A stretch of DNA of 64,000 bases. Source: Macquaria australasica (Eukaryota; Chordata; Actinopteri; Centrarchiformes; Percichthyidae). Below, one piece after another: positions 11,623 to 22,927 of this stretch; within the stretch, counting starts at the first letter, position 1, and each line of letters begins with the position of its first letter. The stretch lies in contig SEMN01000578.1 in assembly GCA_005408345.1 (NCBI GenBank), positions 186,001 through 250,000 on the forward strand. The letters run 5' to 3'. A program made the position numbers and the translations under genes. The notes under the pieces were generated by a model. The model ran no database searches, had not been told where the DNA came from, and was given only the letters and a program-made list of their open reading frames with translations.

Positions 11623-12060
11623 GAACAGTGCTGCCTGGAAACCAGATGAATGTTTTATTTGCTCTGGCAAATGCGTCTGGTCCCCCTCCCATTCAAACAG
11701 ATTTCAAGCTGACCAGGTCGGGTCAATCACAGCCGTTTATCTAATGGATACGATGACTGTAGCCTACAGAGGAGCATCGTTGAGTCATTTTTGTAAACAA
11801 CCAAAATGGCTGCCACTGATGTGGAATGTTTGGAATCCGCTATCGCATCAGTATTAAAGGAACTGGACAGTATATTTTCTCTAAAAGAAGAACAAACAAC
11901 TGTCACACGTTTCATTGCTCTGATTGGTTGTAGGTCTATCCAATGGCGTCCAGAGGCATTTTGGTCTGCGCCCATTGATAACGCCCCTTGGAAATCGAAA
12001 ATGAACTGAGAGGTTCCAGACTAAATCACATTTGCGAATTGGTCTGGCGATGTCAGGCAA
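11623..12060 (+). mobile_element. Internally deleted DNA transposon carrying a helicase N-terminus, copy 1
   Basis: The left end TGCCTGGAAACCAGATGAA and the reverse complement of the right end (TGCCTGACATCGCCAGACC) form imperfect terminal inverted repeats. Inside, the short frame beginning at 11806 (MAATDVECLESAIASVLKEL, then DSIFSLKEEQ) matches the copy at 55.1 kb, which continues to a Walker-A-like motif. In this copy the frame jumps from KEEQ straight into the 3' non-coding part (GCTCTGATTGGTTG, also in the 55-kb copy). It is therefore a deletion derivative of an autonomous element that encodes a RecQ-like helicase. The superfamily is not determined; no target duplication is clear. Confidence 0.55.
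11806..12009 (+). pseudogene. Remnant N-terminus of transposon-encoded helicase
   Basis: The reading frame begins after AACAACCAAA with ATGGCTGCC, a good initiation context. The first 30 or so residues (acidic, ending SIFSLKEEQ) correspond to the segment just before the Q-motif/Walker A of RecQ-type helicases as seen in the longer 55-kb copy. Residues after about 32 come from the element's 3' end and are not protein-like. No function is expected. Confidence 0.4.
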
Positions 12061-13420
12061 GGAACAATGGACATTTACATGAATGAAAATCAATCAATCA
12101 ATTGAAAAGATGGGTACATGATAGTAGAAAACACTGCCTTCATGTGTTCATCAAGGTTTAGGTTCACCAAACCTTATTTATTTCCATATAATTCCTGATA
12201 AAGACTATGATATGCAGTTTGAAGCTCCAGCAAAAGCTAATAATTGGACCTTGAGTTAAATTTTGTGAAACTACTGTTCCCAAGGTCAAGAATGAACTTT
12301 CAGGTTCAGAATATTTTTATAGCTGACACAAAACCACAAAATGCAGTGAGCCAGCATTTGTCGAGGTGAAGACATTACAGTGTAATGTGTAATGATTACA
12401 CAAAATGGATCCTGACTAGCTTAAAGGCTGGGAGCTCGAATTGGACAAAACTTCCCCAATATGGGTCCTGGGAAGAAAAAGTTCCCCAAATAATCATAAA
12501 TTTTTAAGAATTTCACACGTCATTATTTTAGAGAGTTTAAAGAAACCAAATTATGACAAAATAAACAAAAAAATAAACAGTAATACATGTTAAATCTAAT
12601 GATAAACTGCAGGAGTTCCCATAGTGTATTTTATATCTCATCTCATCTGACCCGTGGTGCTGATGATCAACCATCAACATGTTCTTTAAAGCATACCTCA
12701 TGAATGCATGTGTATCATTTCCATTAAGAAGAATCCAGCCCAGCACAGTTCAGTTGATTTGCTCACTTGAGGTAGCTACACAGACCCCAGCTGGCCTGAG
12801 CCAACAGCAGAAGAAGCAACGTTATTTTGGGGAAATTGCAGTCACGAGTGTCTGAGCTCCATTGTTGCGTTATTTGCAGCAGGGCTGCCAGGCGAACACC
12901 ACTAAAAATAGGGCCTAGGCTATTTCCCCCAAACTGTTGCTGTGAAAGCTCAACAACAACTGCAATAGAATTTATTTTTTTCCCAATAGAGGCATCTGGA
13001 GCCCATTCCAGCAAATATCGCACTCCCTTATTCCCCCACAGTACACTCCTTATCTCTCTTACAAAGGAAAAGCTGCCAGTCTCACCTTATTAAGTCCTCC
13101 ATTTTGGACTTTTTCTTTGGCAGGAGGGTGAAATAATTTGACTTGTTTGCCCTGCAATTCAAACTGAAACAGCACTCAACAAGGTCTAATCTTCTTTATT
13201 TCAAGACGTTGTCATTTGATTTTTGAGTCTAATCTTGCAGAAAGTTAAACAAGTAAAACAAATCCAATTATCCGCACTGCCTGAAACGTTTGCTTGTTTT
13301 GAGAACAATAAGGCTTAGATGCTCCACATGAGATTAAACATTTGTTGAGATGGATCCGTTCATGCACGTGTTACCACATCAGCGGCATTCACAAAGACGC
13401 ACGTGCATGCATCTCCTCAG
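12061..13420. other. Non-coding interval, nothing identified
   Basis: No gene is supported. The overlapping opposite-strand frames at 12763-13093 are low-confidence shadows. The sequence around 12770-13095 is less AT-rich than its surroundings and could be a conserved non-coding element, which needs alignment to test. Confidence 0.3.
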
Positions 13421-13441
13421 TGTGTGTGTGTGTGTGTGTGT
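13421..13441. repeat. (TG)10 microsatellite
   Basis: Perfect TG array directly seen. Confidence 0.9.
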
Positions 13442-13663
13442 ACATGCTAGGTTTTGGCGCATGTGTGTGCAGCAGTATCTTTTCTGGCTTTGTGCATGAC
13501 GAGAATGCTCTATGACTTGAAATTGAACTGATGATTGTATCTGTAAAAAAACAAAACAAAGAAAAGACACCAGAGAGAGACAGAAAGAAAAACACAAAGA
13601 AAAAGCGGGAGACAGCAAGCGCTCCAGGGGGATGAGAGAGCTAAATAGATGATAATGGAGCGA

Positions 13664-13715
13664 CAGAGAGAGAGAGAGAAAGAGAGAGTGAGAGAAAGAG
13701 AGAGAGAGAGATAGA
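13664..13715. repeat. (GA)n purine tract
   Basis: An almost pure GA run with a few interruptions. The purine-rich stretch extends from about 13566 to 13720 on the plus strand. Confidence 0.85.
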
Positions 13716-13920
13716 GTGAGGCGTAAGGAGCACATTGTGAAGGCCCCTTTTAGTGCAGGAAAGCAGGAATAATCCCTATTAAGGTAATTAGTGTTTCAGG
13801 AGACAAAGCGTAATTAAACAGAAACAGGCTATAAACTATGTGCTGTCTAAATATAACTCGTCCATACAAATTCAGACTGCAGAATCCAACGTCTCTGCAT
13901 CCCCAAACTGCAGGCAGGAC

Positions 13921-13922
<2 letters not shown>

Positions 13923-13972
<50 letters not shown>
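13923..13972. repeat. (GT)25 microsatellite
   Basis: Perfect 50-base GT array followed by GCATGCGTGCATGCGTGC, itself alternating purine-pyrimidine. Confidence 0.95.
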
Positions 13973-13974
<2 letters not shown>

Positions 13975-14077
13975 ATGCGTGCATGCGTGCCTTAGACGGG
14001 GGCGGTGTGTTTACAATGAGATCAAGAGAATGCTTGGCAGGACATCAGCCTTGTAAAGCCCCAGGATTCCACATGGA

Positions 14078-14078
<1 letters not shown>

Positions 14079-14120
<42 letters not shown>
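14079..14120. repeat. (AC)21 microsatellite
   Basis: Perfect 42-base AC array, in inverted sense to the GT array 106 bases to the left. Confidence 0.95.
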
Positions 14121-14122
<2 letters not shown>

Positions 14123-14413
14123 ACAAGCTCACAGAGAAAACAAACATACGGCATGAGAGCTCTTGGTACACACCGAGGAAGAGACTAGCAGACACACAGG
14201 AATACACGCACCACAGTGACGCTGGCAGCGTTCAGTCTCAAGGAGAGCAGAGAGGATTTCTACCTGGGAGAAGTTTGTGTTTTTCATCAGCTTTCAGCTT
14301 AATGTCAACATCCCCCTCACTTTCTCTCTGTCTCCAGCTCCTCACCAGAGGGAGTGCCGTTCATTTTTCATCTTCAGTTCAGCTCCTCTGTAGCCAGCCC
14401 TCCCGAGACTGGA

Positions 14414-14415
<2 letters not shown>

Positions 14416-14471
<56 letters not shown>
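14416..14471. repeat. (GT)28 microsatellite
   Basis: Perfect 56-base GT array. Confidence 0.95.
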
Positions 14472-14474
<3 letters not shown>

Positions 14475-14619
14475 GAATTAGAATCAGTTGATTCTGAAGG
14501 AGCAGGGAAGTGGAGTTGTCACAGGGATTTTTTTTTCTTCAACTGGACACCTGATATTTCTATCATCATACAGAATCCTAATCCAGCCAATTGAATAAGC
14601 ACTACTACATTATGAAAGA

Positions 14620-15425
14620 TGAAGCCAGTAGAGTCACCAAGAGACAAGCATTGAGAGTCCACAGCTGTGCTAGCAGCTCTGTGTGGCTGAGCCATGGATG
14701 TATAATAAGACCTGGATAGGGCACCGCTGCTTAGCTTTGCTTCCAGTTTTGCCCAGTGGCCACTCGTGGTATTGCAGCGAAAAATTCCCCTGCGGCCCAA
14801 AAAGCATTTTCCCCATAGACCACCATTATAAAAGAGATGTCTGTAAAACTGTTGACAGGATACCTCGAACTGTAAACAAGGTCGATTATGACTCTTTCTA
14901 TTATGAATTTTTGATCCATGGAAGTTTTATATTTGTAAAACTTTCCTCGAGCCAATAAAAGCGATTTAAAAATCTGTGACATCATCACAATGTAAAGTCT
15001 ATGGGCCGAGCGGGAGAAACACTACTGCGCATATTCAGTGGGCCGCGTACCCTGGAAGTAAACCCAGAAGCTAGAAACTTTTTTTCTGGTATGCGCCAGG
15101 TGAGCAATTCTTATTGGACTGAATAGGCGCCATCTTTGGGTCTGGTATCCAGTTCTTATAATACATCCATGGGCTGTACTCACACACAGCTGTGCTTTGA
15201 GCTAAATGCTAATGTCGGCACGCTAACATGCTGACAATGACAATGCTAACATGCTGATGTTAGCAGATAAGGTTTAGCGATCGGTGCGTAAAACACATCC
15301 AGGTGCTGAGTCCAAAAAGTCCAAAAAGCAGGTAAGTAAGTAGCAGATAAGGTTTCCCATGTTCCCATCTTAGTTTAGGAATGATTGGAATGATTACAAA
15401 TCATCCTGAGGGGGATATGAATGTT
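14620..15425 (+). repeat. Repeat family A, copy interrupted by a MITE
   Basis: The left part (CACAGCTGTGCTAGCAGCTC, ending at 14689) and the right part (from 15172: CTGTGCTTTGAGCTAAATGC, then AATGCTAACATGCTGATG) read as one family A copy once the MITE at 14690-15171 is removed. Confidence 0.6.
14690..15171. mobile_element. 482-bp MITE with long terminal inverted repeats
   Basis: The left end CCATGGATGTATAATAAGAC and the reverse complement of the right end (CCATGGATGTATTATAAGAA) match almost perfectly, with extended similarity to CTGGATA. GGCTG at 14685-14689 and 15172-15176 flanks the element and is a plausible 5-bp target duplication. It has no coding capacity. The small frames inside are spurious. 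Superfamily not assigned. Confidence 0.75.
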
Positions 15426-16049
15426 GCATTTAATTCAGTTGAAACACCCTGATGAAAGCCTTGCACTGAAACAGGTGGGTGAAGTAGCGGCAGCACACTC
15501 CTCCAATCAGCTGCATAAAATGCCATTTGGATGTCCAGTAAGATTGTTCCAAACTATTTGCCTTCATTGTCCCAAAAACTTTGTTTGACTGGTGATCTGT
15601 CCATGGTGTACCCTGCCTCCCACCCAATGTCAGCTGGGAACAGCTCCAGCCACCCACGACCCTCTAAGGATAAGCAGATATAGATAATGTATGTATGGAT
15701 GGATGGATGGACATATGTCCCAAAATATCAAAGCCGAGCATTGGAGTGATGCACTAAAACTGTCATTAAACCACAGACCAGGAACAGATGAACCCACTAG
15801 GGGGCTCCAGGGCAAAAATAAACTGTGTGCCCCTTCTTACTCACCTGTTTCTCCCTCTCTCTGTACATTGTGTATTAGTTAGTAAGTAGTAATTTGTTTG
15901 TGGTAACTTGATTAAGCACACATTTAATATGTTAAAACTAGATTTGAACTCTGGGCCCCTCTACAAGATAAGGCCTCAAAAATATAGTGCAGCTGTTGCA
16001 TGAAGGACCCTATTATTTTAGTTTATATTGTGCTTTAGTGGCGTATACA
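15426..16049. other. Non-coding interval, nothing identified
   Basis: Includes a short (GGAT)n run near 15694-15712. No gene is supported. Confidence 0.35.
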
Positions 16050-16425
16050 CCATTAATAAGTGTGGCGACACCTGCGAGCTAGTTCAGACAGTCAACTCGA
16101 GCTGCACTGCTATACATGTGACATACATTTTCTACAACCATCTACCAAACACATCTTCCCAGTTTGGTGGTCTATTTAAACTGCAAAATCCCTCCCTCTG
16201 CCTGTCAACGCCACTGCTGCCCTGCATCAGCATTGCTGCCTGTTCTTTCAGCCTCACCACCAACCCAGAATCCACCTGCAGGGTTTAAGATATTTGCTCA
16301 TCACTCCCCAATATCTCTATGTAAACATATCTGCTGGAGTCATGAGGTTGGAGCCTAGACGCCAAACTCTAACTATGTTCTGCTGCTGTAATAAACATTT
16401 CAAACGTTAGTTGTCTGACTGAAAT
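16050..16425 (+). repeat. LTR-like interspersed repeat, copy 1
   Basis: About 375 bases, matching the inverted copy at 29554-29948 nearly throughout. Shared phrases are GCGACaCCTGCGAGCTAGTT, ATCTACCAAACACA, GCCACTGCTGCCCTGCATCA, TTTGCTCATCACTCCCCAAT and GAGCCTAGACgCCAAACTCT. An AATAAA lies at 16390-16395, close to the right end, and TATTTAAAC lies in the middle. This layout suits an LTR (promoter, then poly(A) signal), but TG...CA ends and target duplications are not evident, and short inverted CAG/CAACT motifs near both ends leave a DNA element possible. Confidence 0.55.
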
Positions 16426-19339
16426 GCAATTAATTCAAATTAAATTAGCACAAACTAACTACCACATGGTAAACCAGGAGACTTGGGGTCCCTGGAGGGT
16501 CTGGGGACCCGGTGCAGTTACCCACATTGCCCCGTTGGTTATCCAGCACTGCCACAGACTTACACTTAACTAAAATAAAAATGTTAGCATTTGGCAGCTG
16601 TCTTTGGCAGCATCAGTACCCTGCCAGCAGGGACTCCACATTGTCCATAAGTATATCCAAAAAGCACAGCCACACCTGACCATGACCAACGGAATAAAGA
16701 AAGAATATGGCCTCTTGGACTTTGGTCTTAAAAAGATACAGTAGAGATTATCATACAGTAATGAGAGCTTCTTGACATAATCATTTGGTTGTTCTAATCA
16801 AAACCTAACTCCCACACTGGTGTTTGCATTTGGAGATACTGAGATTCTTTCTTGCAAAGACCCACATGGGCTTATCTGAACTGCTTAGTCTCTCGGAAAC
16901 TTCACAGCAGTTCTGCCTGCTCCTGTGACATATCTTCTTTTACACTTAGCTCACCAAGCATCTCAGCTAGCCTTACCTGGTTCAGTGCAGTTTCTTTCAC
17001 GCTCCAAGTCGAGCTTCGACTCGTTGTCATAGACTTCTTGCAGGAGGTGACGACTCTCCCACCTCGCCCCCTCCTCAACTGCGCTGGAGCTGGAAACGTG
17101 ATATCCTGGGCGAGTCAGAAAAAAGACAGAAACAAAGGGAAAGAGATGGTGGAACGGTTAGAATGGTTTCATAAAGAACTTATTCGCCGCAAACAGACCA
17201 CCAGACAAACCATTAGTGGCAGCTCTATCCCAGGGCAGTCGCCTTGCACCACGTTGCATTCAACAAACTAGGTTTTATATAACTAAATAAGAACACTTTC
17301 AGAGAGATCCTTTATAGTTTTTGTAATTTCTACAGAAACGTAGGTAGTGGCCTTTTATTCTTTAAATACATGCATGTTGTGATGCATGCTTTAAATGTCC
17401 ACTCATTCCCTCACATGCACAAACAGACTAATGGCTGTGATGCACGAGCTCTTAGTTCCGTAGTTAATTGAAATTCCTGAATACTCCAAACCTTCTGTCT
17501 CCCCACAGAACAAAGGCAGATGAGACATGCATCTTGTGTCACCACGTTCCTGCGGGGGCATTAGTACGGCAGCACGCTGAGCGCCGCAAGGCCGATCATT
17601 CCAGCTCAGTCATCTGGGTCACGGTATCCTCAAAGCGCCCCACCTCCGACCCAGCTCCTCTCCCACCATGCCGCAGGCCCCGGCTAGGTGCAGAGCACGC
17701 CGGGGCTTCTATAAATAGCACTATGCTCGGCTATATTTATAAAAACGTTTTGCAAACTGTTATGTCACAGGCTGATGGAAGAATAGAAAGGCGGCTTGGA
17801 GTGAAGATTGTAGCTGCTGTTGTATGGCAGTATTATTGTGGAAGTACCTGTTTAGCTAATAACCGTGAACACCAACTATATCCTTAAGTCAAAAAGCAGA
17901 ACTAAGCCTTAGAGGTGCAATTCAACAAAGATGTGAATCCCTAAGAAAAATGTGTTATCTCCTCAGTAACACCCAAAACATTTTTTTTCGTTGATTGATT
18001 GTATCTTTGTAAGCCCCGTTTCACATTAAAGACAATGTTTTCTAACCACCTTTCCTAAAAAACATATCTTACATGGCATTTACAATAAAGGCCCAGTACA
18101 ACCAAATTACTAAAACTGTTTTTTTCTTTACTCTTACCTTTTTGGCAGCCATGTTTTGGTTTTATTTATTTATTGCCCCTCTGGGACATTACTCTTGTGC
18201 CTAATGTTGCTGATCAATGAGTAGGACTATTGCTTTATGGCAATATTGGATTTTTTGCATCAATGAAATGCCTTGATGTATAAGGTATTTCATTTACTGA
18301 ATTAGCCCAAAGTAGACCTCCCTCTGGTTATTTTAACAATGAACAGTCATAAATGATTTTCCAGACAATGTATTTTATTATAATCCTATATTGGAATCAG
18401 AATTTGCATATATCATGATGGAGGATTTCATCCAAAATCCCCACTCTTATTAGAAAAAAAAAATAAACTGCAGAAGGTGTGCTCTATGGACAGTGACAGT
18501 GTTTCTGGAGAGGAATGATGCTGTTAAATGACTACTGTATTATCTTTCAATGCCGGGAGCATCACAAACAAAATTCCATTCACCTCTATTGTATTGAGTT
18601 GGACACGGAAATCTCAGAAATGGATACCTCAAAACCTGGACAAATAAAACCCAAACCGTCTGCACGACTAGATGCAATTAGAGGCACATGAGCAGAACCT
18701 TTAATATCAGCTGCAAAAGAAATGTGCATTTTATGTTCAAACAAACACAATGCAGAGCTGTGCAGCGACACTTGCTCAGTGTGTACAGTTCGACAAAGAG
18801 AACTGAAGGGCAAAATCTGCCTAACTGCAGCAGCGCCAAAGTTCCATACAGCTGTGACGCCTTTTGCCCTCTTACTGTATGCTCTTCCCCTGAGCCTATG
18901 CTTCTGTGTGTGTGTGTGTGTGTGTGCTTGTTGGTGTGTATATGACATTAGTAGAAGACACTGAACAACTTGACAGCTTGAAAAACACAACATACTCCAC
19001 AGGAATTTTCTCTATCTCATGTCAATACTTACTGTAATAACTTGAATCTATGCTCCGTTAGACAGCCCACACACACACACACGCACACATGTGTGACATA
19101 ACACTGGGTAACTCACGCACATGCACAGACACACACAACAATGACTAACCAAACTACAAGCACATGCTATCAGATGTGCTGTCACACAGGTGAACACAAT
19201 CGGGCTCACATCAGCAGCCACGGGCTCTATATTGTAGCAGTTCCACGTGGTAGAAAGGAATGTGAGCCATAGAATAGCTAAAAATGCATATTTTCAGTTT
19301 GCATATTCATATTATTATTTTTTTTGTTTTTTGTTTTTT
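16426..19339. other. Non-coding interval with candidate regulatory segment
   Basis: No gene is supported. The two 139-codon frames (16852-17271 and 17468-17887) have no domain or splice context that I recognise. The segment 17480-17790 is unusually GC-rich for this window and contains CTATAAATAG (17709-17718). A (TG)11 array lies at 18905-18926 and short CA runs near 19071-19090. Confidence 0.35.
17709..17742. promoter_or_regulatory. Paired MEF2/TATA-type A/T boxes
   Basis: CTATAAATAG fits the MEF2 consensus exactly and is also a TATA-like box. CTATATTTATAA follows at 17731-17742. Both lie just 3' of a GC-rich stretch. This is a consensus match only. Confidence 0.25.
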
Positions 19340-19535
19340 TGTTCCGGCGCCGCTGTGAGTGGCAGCCTATTACAGCAGCTCCCGTTCGCGGTTTGACTTT
19401 TTTCAGTTTAATCGTGAAGTTTACTAGTTCTCTCTTTATTCTGTTTTTTAGTATTATATTATATCTTTTTTAGTACTTATTATATTGCTGCTTTTTGCGT
19501 CTTTGGAGTTTTTTTGGACATTTTGTTGATCGTTT

Positions 19536-20390
19536 ATGGAAACAAGACTGCTGATGCCCTTAGAGACAGCGTCCATAGTTACTGCCGGCAGCCATGGTGA
19601 CTCCATTGTTTACACCAGGGATCAGCTGTTAGCTCTCCGTCATACAGCGGTGCTACCACCCGGGGAGAGACCTGATGTGCCCCGCGAGCTTAGGAGGAGG
19701 AGACGGGGAAGCCGTGCAGGGGCTCAGCGCCGCGCCAGGAGAAGACGTTATACACCCGTCCTCCCATCGATTATCATGGGGAATGTAAGATCTATCACCA
19801 ATAAGATGGACGAGCTGGCGGCGCTGACCCGGCATCAGAGGGAATACCGGAAGCGTAGCATCATGCTATTCACGGAGACTTGGCTAACCGCGCTAACTCC
19901 GGATACGAACGTTTCGATGAATGGCTTCCATCTATTTCGGGCAGACAGGATGAAGGAGAGCGGTAAGAGGAAGGGAGGAGGGCTGGCAGTGCTTGTTAAT
20001 GACAGATGGTGTAACCCTGGGCACATCACTGTTAAGGAGCAAACCTGCGACAAGAACATTGAACTGCTAGCTGTTAGCATGAGGCCATACTATCTACCGA
20101 GGGAATTCTCGCATGCCATCGTGATGGTAGCTTACATTCCCCCCCCTGCTAACGCTGAGGCAGCCTGTGATGTCCTGCTCTCAGCAGTAAACAGGCTGCA
20201 GACACAGCACCCAAATGCCCTCCTCGTCATCTCTGGTGATTTTAATCATGCCCCTCCGTCTTCCTCTCTACCCACATTTACCCAGTATGTTACGTGCCAT
20301 ACCAGAGACAACAGAATACTGGACTTATGTTATGCCAACACCAAGGATGCATACATCTCATTGAGTCCCCCCCCCCCCGGGCAGATCTGA
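19536..20390 (+). pseudogene. Rex1 endonuclease domain
   Basis: An open frame of 284 codons starts at ATG 19536. An arginine-rich stretch lies at about residues 50-70. The endonuclease follows with IIMGNVRSITNKMDEL (N motif), LFTETWLT (catalytic E), VMVAYIPPPAN (Y motif) and LLVISGDFNHAP (D and N). The last motif, SDH, is present in the DNA just after the poly-C tract (AGATCTGATCACAACC), but in a different frame. The domain is therefore truncated before its catalytic histidine. The arginine-rich N-terminus may bind RNA or DNA; that is inference. Confidence 0.85.
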
Positions 20391-21173
20391 TCACAACCTT
20401 GTGCATCTCAGGCCTGTCTACAGACCTCTTTGTGCGCAGGCTGCCTGCTGTCCCACGCACAGTGAAGAAGTGGTCTAACGGAGCAGAGGATGCTTTAAAG
20501 GACTGTTTTGACACTACTGTATGGGACATTTTTAGTGACGCTCATGGGGAGGATATTGACAACCTCACAGACTGTCTGACGGATTACATAAACTTCTGTG
20601 TGGAAAACACCATCCCCACCAAGACTGTGCGTTGTTTCGCCAACAATAAACCCTGGATCACTCCTGATATTAAGGCTCTCCTCAAGGAAAAAAAGAGTTT
20701 TTGTATCGGGTAACGAGGAGTTAAAGAGTGTCCAGCGAGGAGGATCAGGGAGGGGAAAAACAGCTACAGGATGAAGTTGGAGAGTCAGCTGCAGCAAAAT
20801 AACACCAGAGGAGTTTGGAGGGGCCTTAAAACCATCTCGGGCCATATGGACTCCAAGCCCCGGCCTGTGGGGGATCAGAAGTGGGCAGATGACCTGAACG
20901 TATTCTTCAACAGATTCGATCAGGCATCTAACCCCCCCCCCTGCCCCGTCCCCCCTGCAATCGTCATCACCATCTACCCTCCCTGCCTGCAGCCCCCTTG
21001 CTCCCTTATCTCACCACTCACCACTCCACACAGCCCTCAGCTTACAGCCACTTCATACACCCACACCAAAGCCTGGGCTGGGCCCATCTTCCCATTTCAC
21101 ACCCGCAAACACCTCCCTCTCAGCCCCCCTACCCCCTACAAGCTCAACCGGGCTGTTCCTCACAACATCCCAG
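20391..21173 (+). pseudogene. Rex1 linker region in broken frames
   Basis: Pieces in three frames join the endonuclease to the RT: LFVRRLPAVPRTVKKWSNGA, CVENTIPTKTVRCFANNKPW and KALLKEKKSF (frame ending at 20713). SYRMKLESQLQQNN and GDQKWADDLNVFFNRFDQA follow (frame at 20771). Then comes a proline-rich, repeat-like stretch (20930-21170). The NNKPWIT and FFNRFD blocks are typical of CR1/L2/Rex1 proteins. Confidence 0.75.
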
Positions 21174-22559
21174 GTGAGAAACGAACTGAGGAAGATAAGG
21201 GTAGGGAAGGCGGCGGGCCCAGACGGCATCAGCTCCAGACTTCTGAAGTCCTGTGCGGACCAGCTGTGTGGGATTGTTGAGCACCTGTTCAACCTGAGTC
21301 TGAAGCTGGGGAGGGTGCCAAAACTGTGGAAAACATCGTGTCTGGTTCCTGTGCCAAAGACCCCTCACCCCAAGGACCTCAATGGCTACAGGCCAGTGGC
21401 ATTGACCTCTCACCTGATGAAGACCCTGGAGAGACTGGTCCTTGTCCACCTGCGTCCGCTGGTGAGCCCATGTATGGACCCTCTGCAGTTTGCCTACCAA
21501 CCCCGCATTGGGGTGGATGACGCTGTCATTTACCTACTTCACACATCCCTCTCTCACCTAGAAAAGGCTGGAAACACTGTGAGGATCATGTTTTTTGATT
21601 TCTCCAGTGCTTTTAACACCATCCAGCCCAGGATTCTGGGGGACAAGTTGGAGCACGCTGGGGTGGACTATCACCTGGCAGCATGGATCCTGGACTACCT
21701 CACAAACCGACCACAGTATGTGAGGTTACAGGACTGTGTGTCTGACACACTTCTCTGCAGCACAGGGGCTCCACAGGGAACCGTTCTGGCGCCTTTCCTG
21801 TTCACCTTCTACACAGCGGACTTCACCCATAACACTTCGAACTGTCACCTACAGAAGTTCTCTGACGACTCTGCCATCGTCGGCCTCATCACCGACGGGG
21901 ATGATAGGGAGTACAGAGAACTGACCCAGGGCTTTGTGGGTTGGTGTCAGCAGAACTGCCTCCAGATCAACGCGGGTAAAACCAAAGAGCTCGTGGTGGA
22001 CTTCGGCAGGCACAGACTCCCTCCACCTACACCAGTGAACATCCAGGGAACGGACATTGAGATTGTGAGATCGTACAAGTATCTGGGTGTTCACTTGAAC
22101 AACAAACTGGACTGGTCAGACAATACGGACGCTCTGTTCAAGAAGGGCCAGAGCCGTCTCTTTTTGCTCAGGAGACTACGGTCTTTTGGAGTGCAAGGGG
22201 CGCTCCTGAAGACTTTCTATGACTCTGTGGTGGCATCAGCCGTCTTGTATGGGGTGGCATGTTGGGCCAGTGGCATCTCTTCCAGGGATAGGAAGAGACT
22301 GGACAGACTGGTAAAGAAGGCCAGCTCTGTCCTTGGATGCCCTCTGGACCCAGTGGAGGTGGTGGCGGGTGGCAGGAGAATGGTGGCCAAGCTATCATCA
22401 CTACTGGAGAACACTTCCCACCCCCTACATGTCACTCTATCAGCACTGGGCAGCTCCTTCAGCGATCGGCTGCTCCACCCTCGGTGTCTGAAGGAGAGGT
22501 ACCATAGGTCCTTCCTGCCTGCTGCTGTCAGACTCTATACTCAGTACAGCTTCCGGTAA
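21174..22559 (+). pseudogene. Rex1 reverse transcriptase domain, open frame of 461 codons
   Basis: This frame keeps a complete RT. GKAAGPDGISSRLLK comes first, then VPVPKTPHPKDLNGYRPVAL (fingers), MFFDFSSAFNT (motif A, catalytic D), TGAPQGTVLAPFLF (motif B) and LQKFSDDSAIVGL (motif C, FSDD, as I recall usual for Rex1). The thumb and C-terminal region follows with SYKYLGVHLNNKLDW and DRKRLDRLVKKASSVLG. The chosen ATG is only the first in frame; the real protein started at the endonuclease. No stop interrupts the frame, so the RT part decayed less than the linker or is simply lucky. Confidence 0.85.
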
Positions 22560-22927
22560 TCTACATTTGACTGTCAATAAGCAGACTGTTCACTACTTTA
22601 CTTCATCTGCTGCTGTGCATTATCTTAATACATTTTTTTTTTTTTATTCATGATGTTATTTACTTCATCTGTTGCTGTGTAATATTTTCATGTACATGTA
22701 TGTTATATATGTGCAATAATTTTATCTTATCTATTGTTCATACTTACAAATGCACTCAGTCACTCTATTATGTCTATACTGTGTACAGGACTATTTTTCT
22801 ATTTATTTTTATTGTATTTTATTATATTTTATTATTGTATTTCTATATATGACACTTTTGCTGGCTGCTGTAACGCTGAAAATTTCCCCGCTGTGGGACA
22901 ATTAAAGGCTTATCTTATCTTATCTTA

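Larger units (their letters stand above)
19340..22927 (+). mobile_element. Rex1 non-LTR retrotransposon, near full length, inactivated
   Basis: The element contains a 5' UTR (from about 19340, GGCGCCGCTGTGAGTGGCAG), an endonuclease, a linker, a reverse transcriptase, and a 3' UTR. It ends in AATTAAAGGC plus TTATC pentamers at 22910-22927. The RT has FFDFSSAFNTI and GQSRLFLLRRLR, the two sites classically used to amplify Rex1 from fish, which supports the family name (recalled knowledge). At least four frame disruptions separate endonuclease and RT: the C-tract at 20367-20378, one near 20430, one near 20700, and others up to 21170. The copy cannot encode a full protein. Confidence 0.85.

Noticed and set aside
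11727..12093. Minus-strand frames across the helicase-remnant transposon
   Set aside because: They are shadows; the plus-strand frame is supported by the second copy at 55 kb.
13379..14207. Several frames rich in VCVCV, HTHTH or SLSLS
   Set aside because: Translated GT, CA and GA microsatellites.
16852..17887. Two 139-codon frames as possible genes
   Set aside because: No recognisable domain, no exon borders, and composition like the surrounding non-coding DNA.
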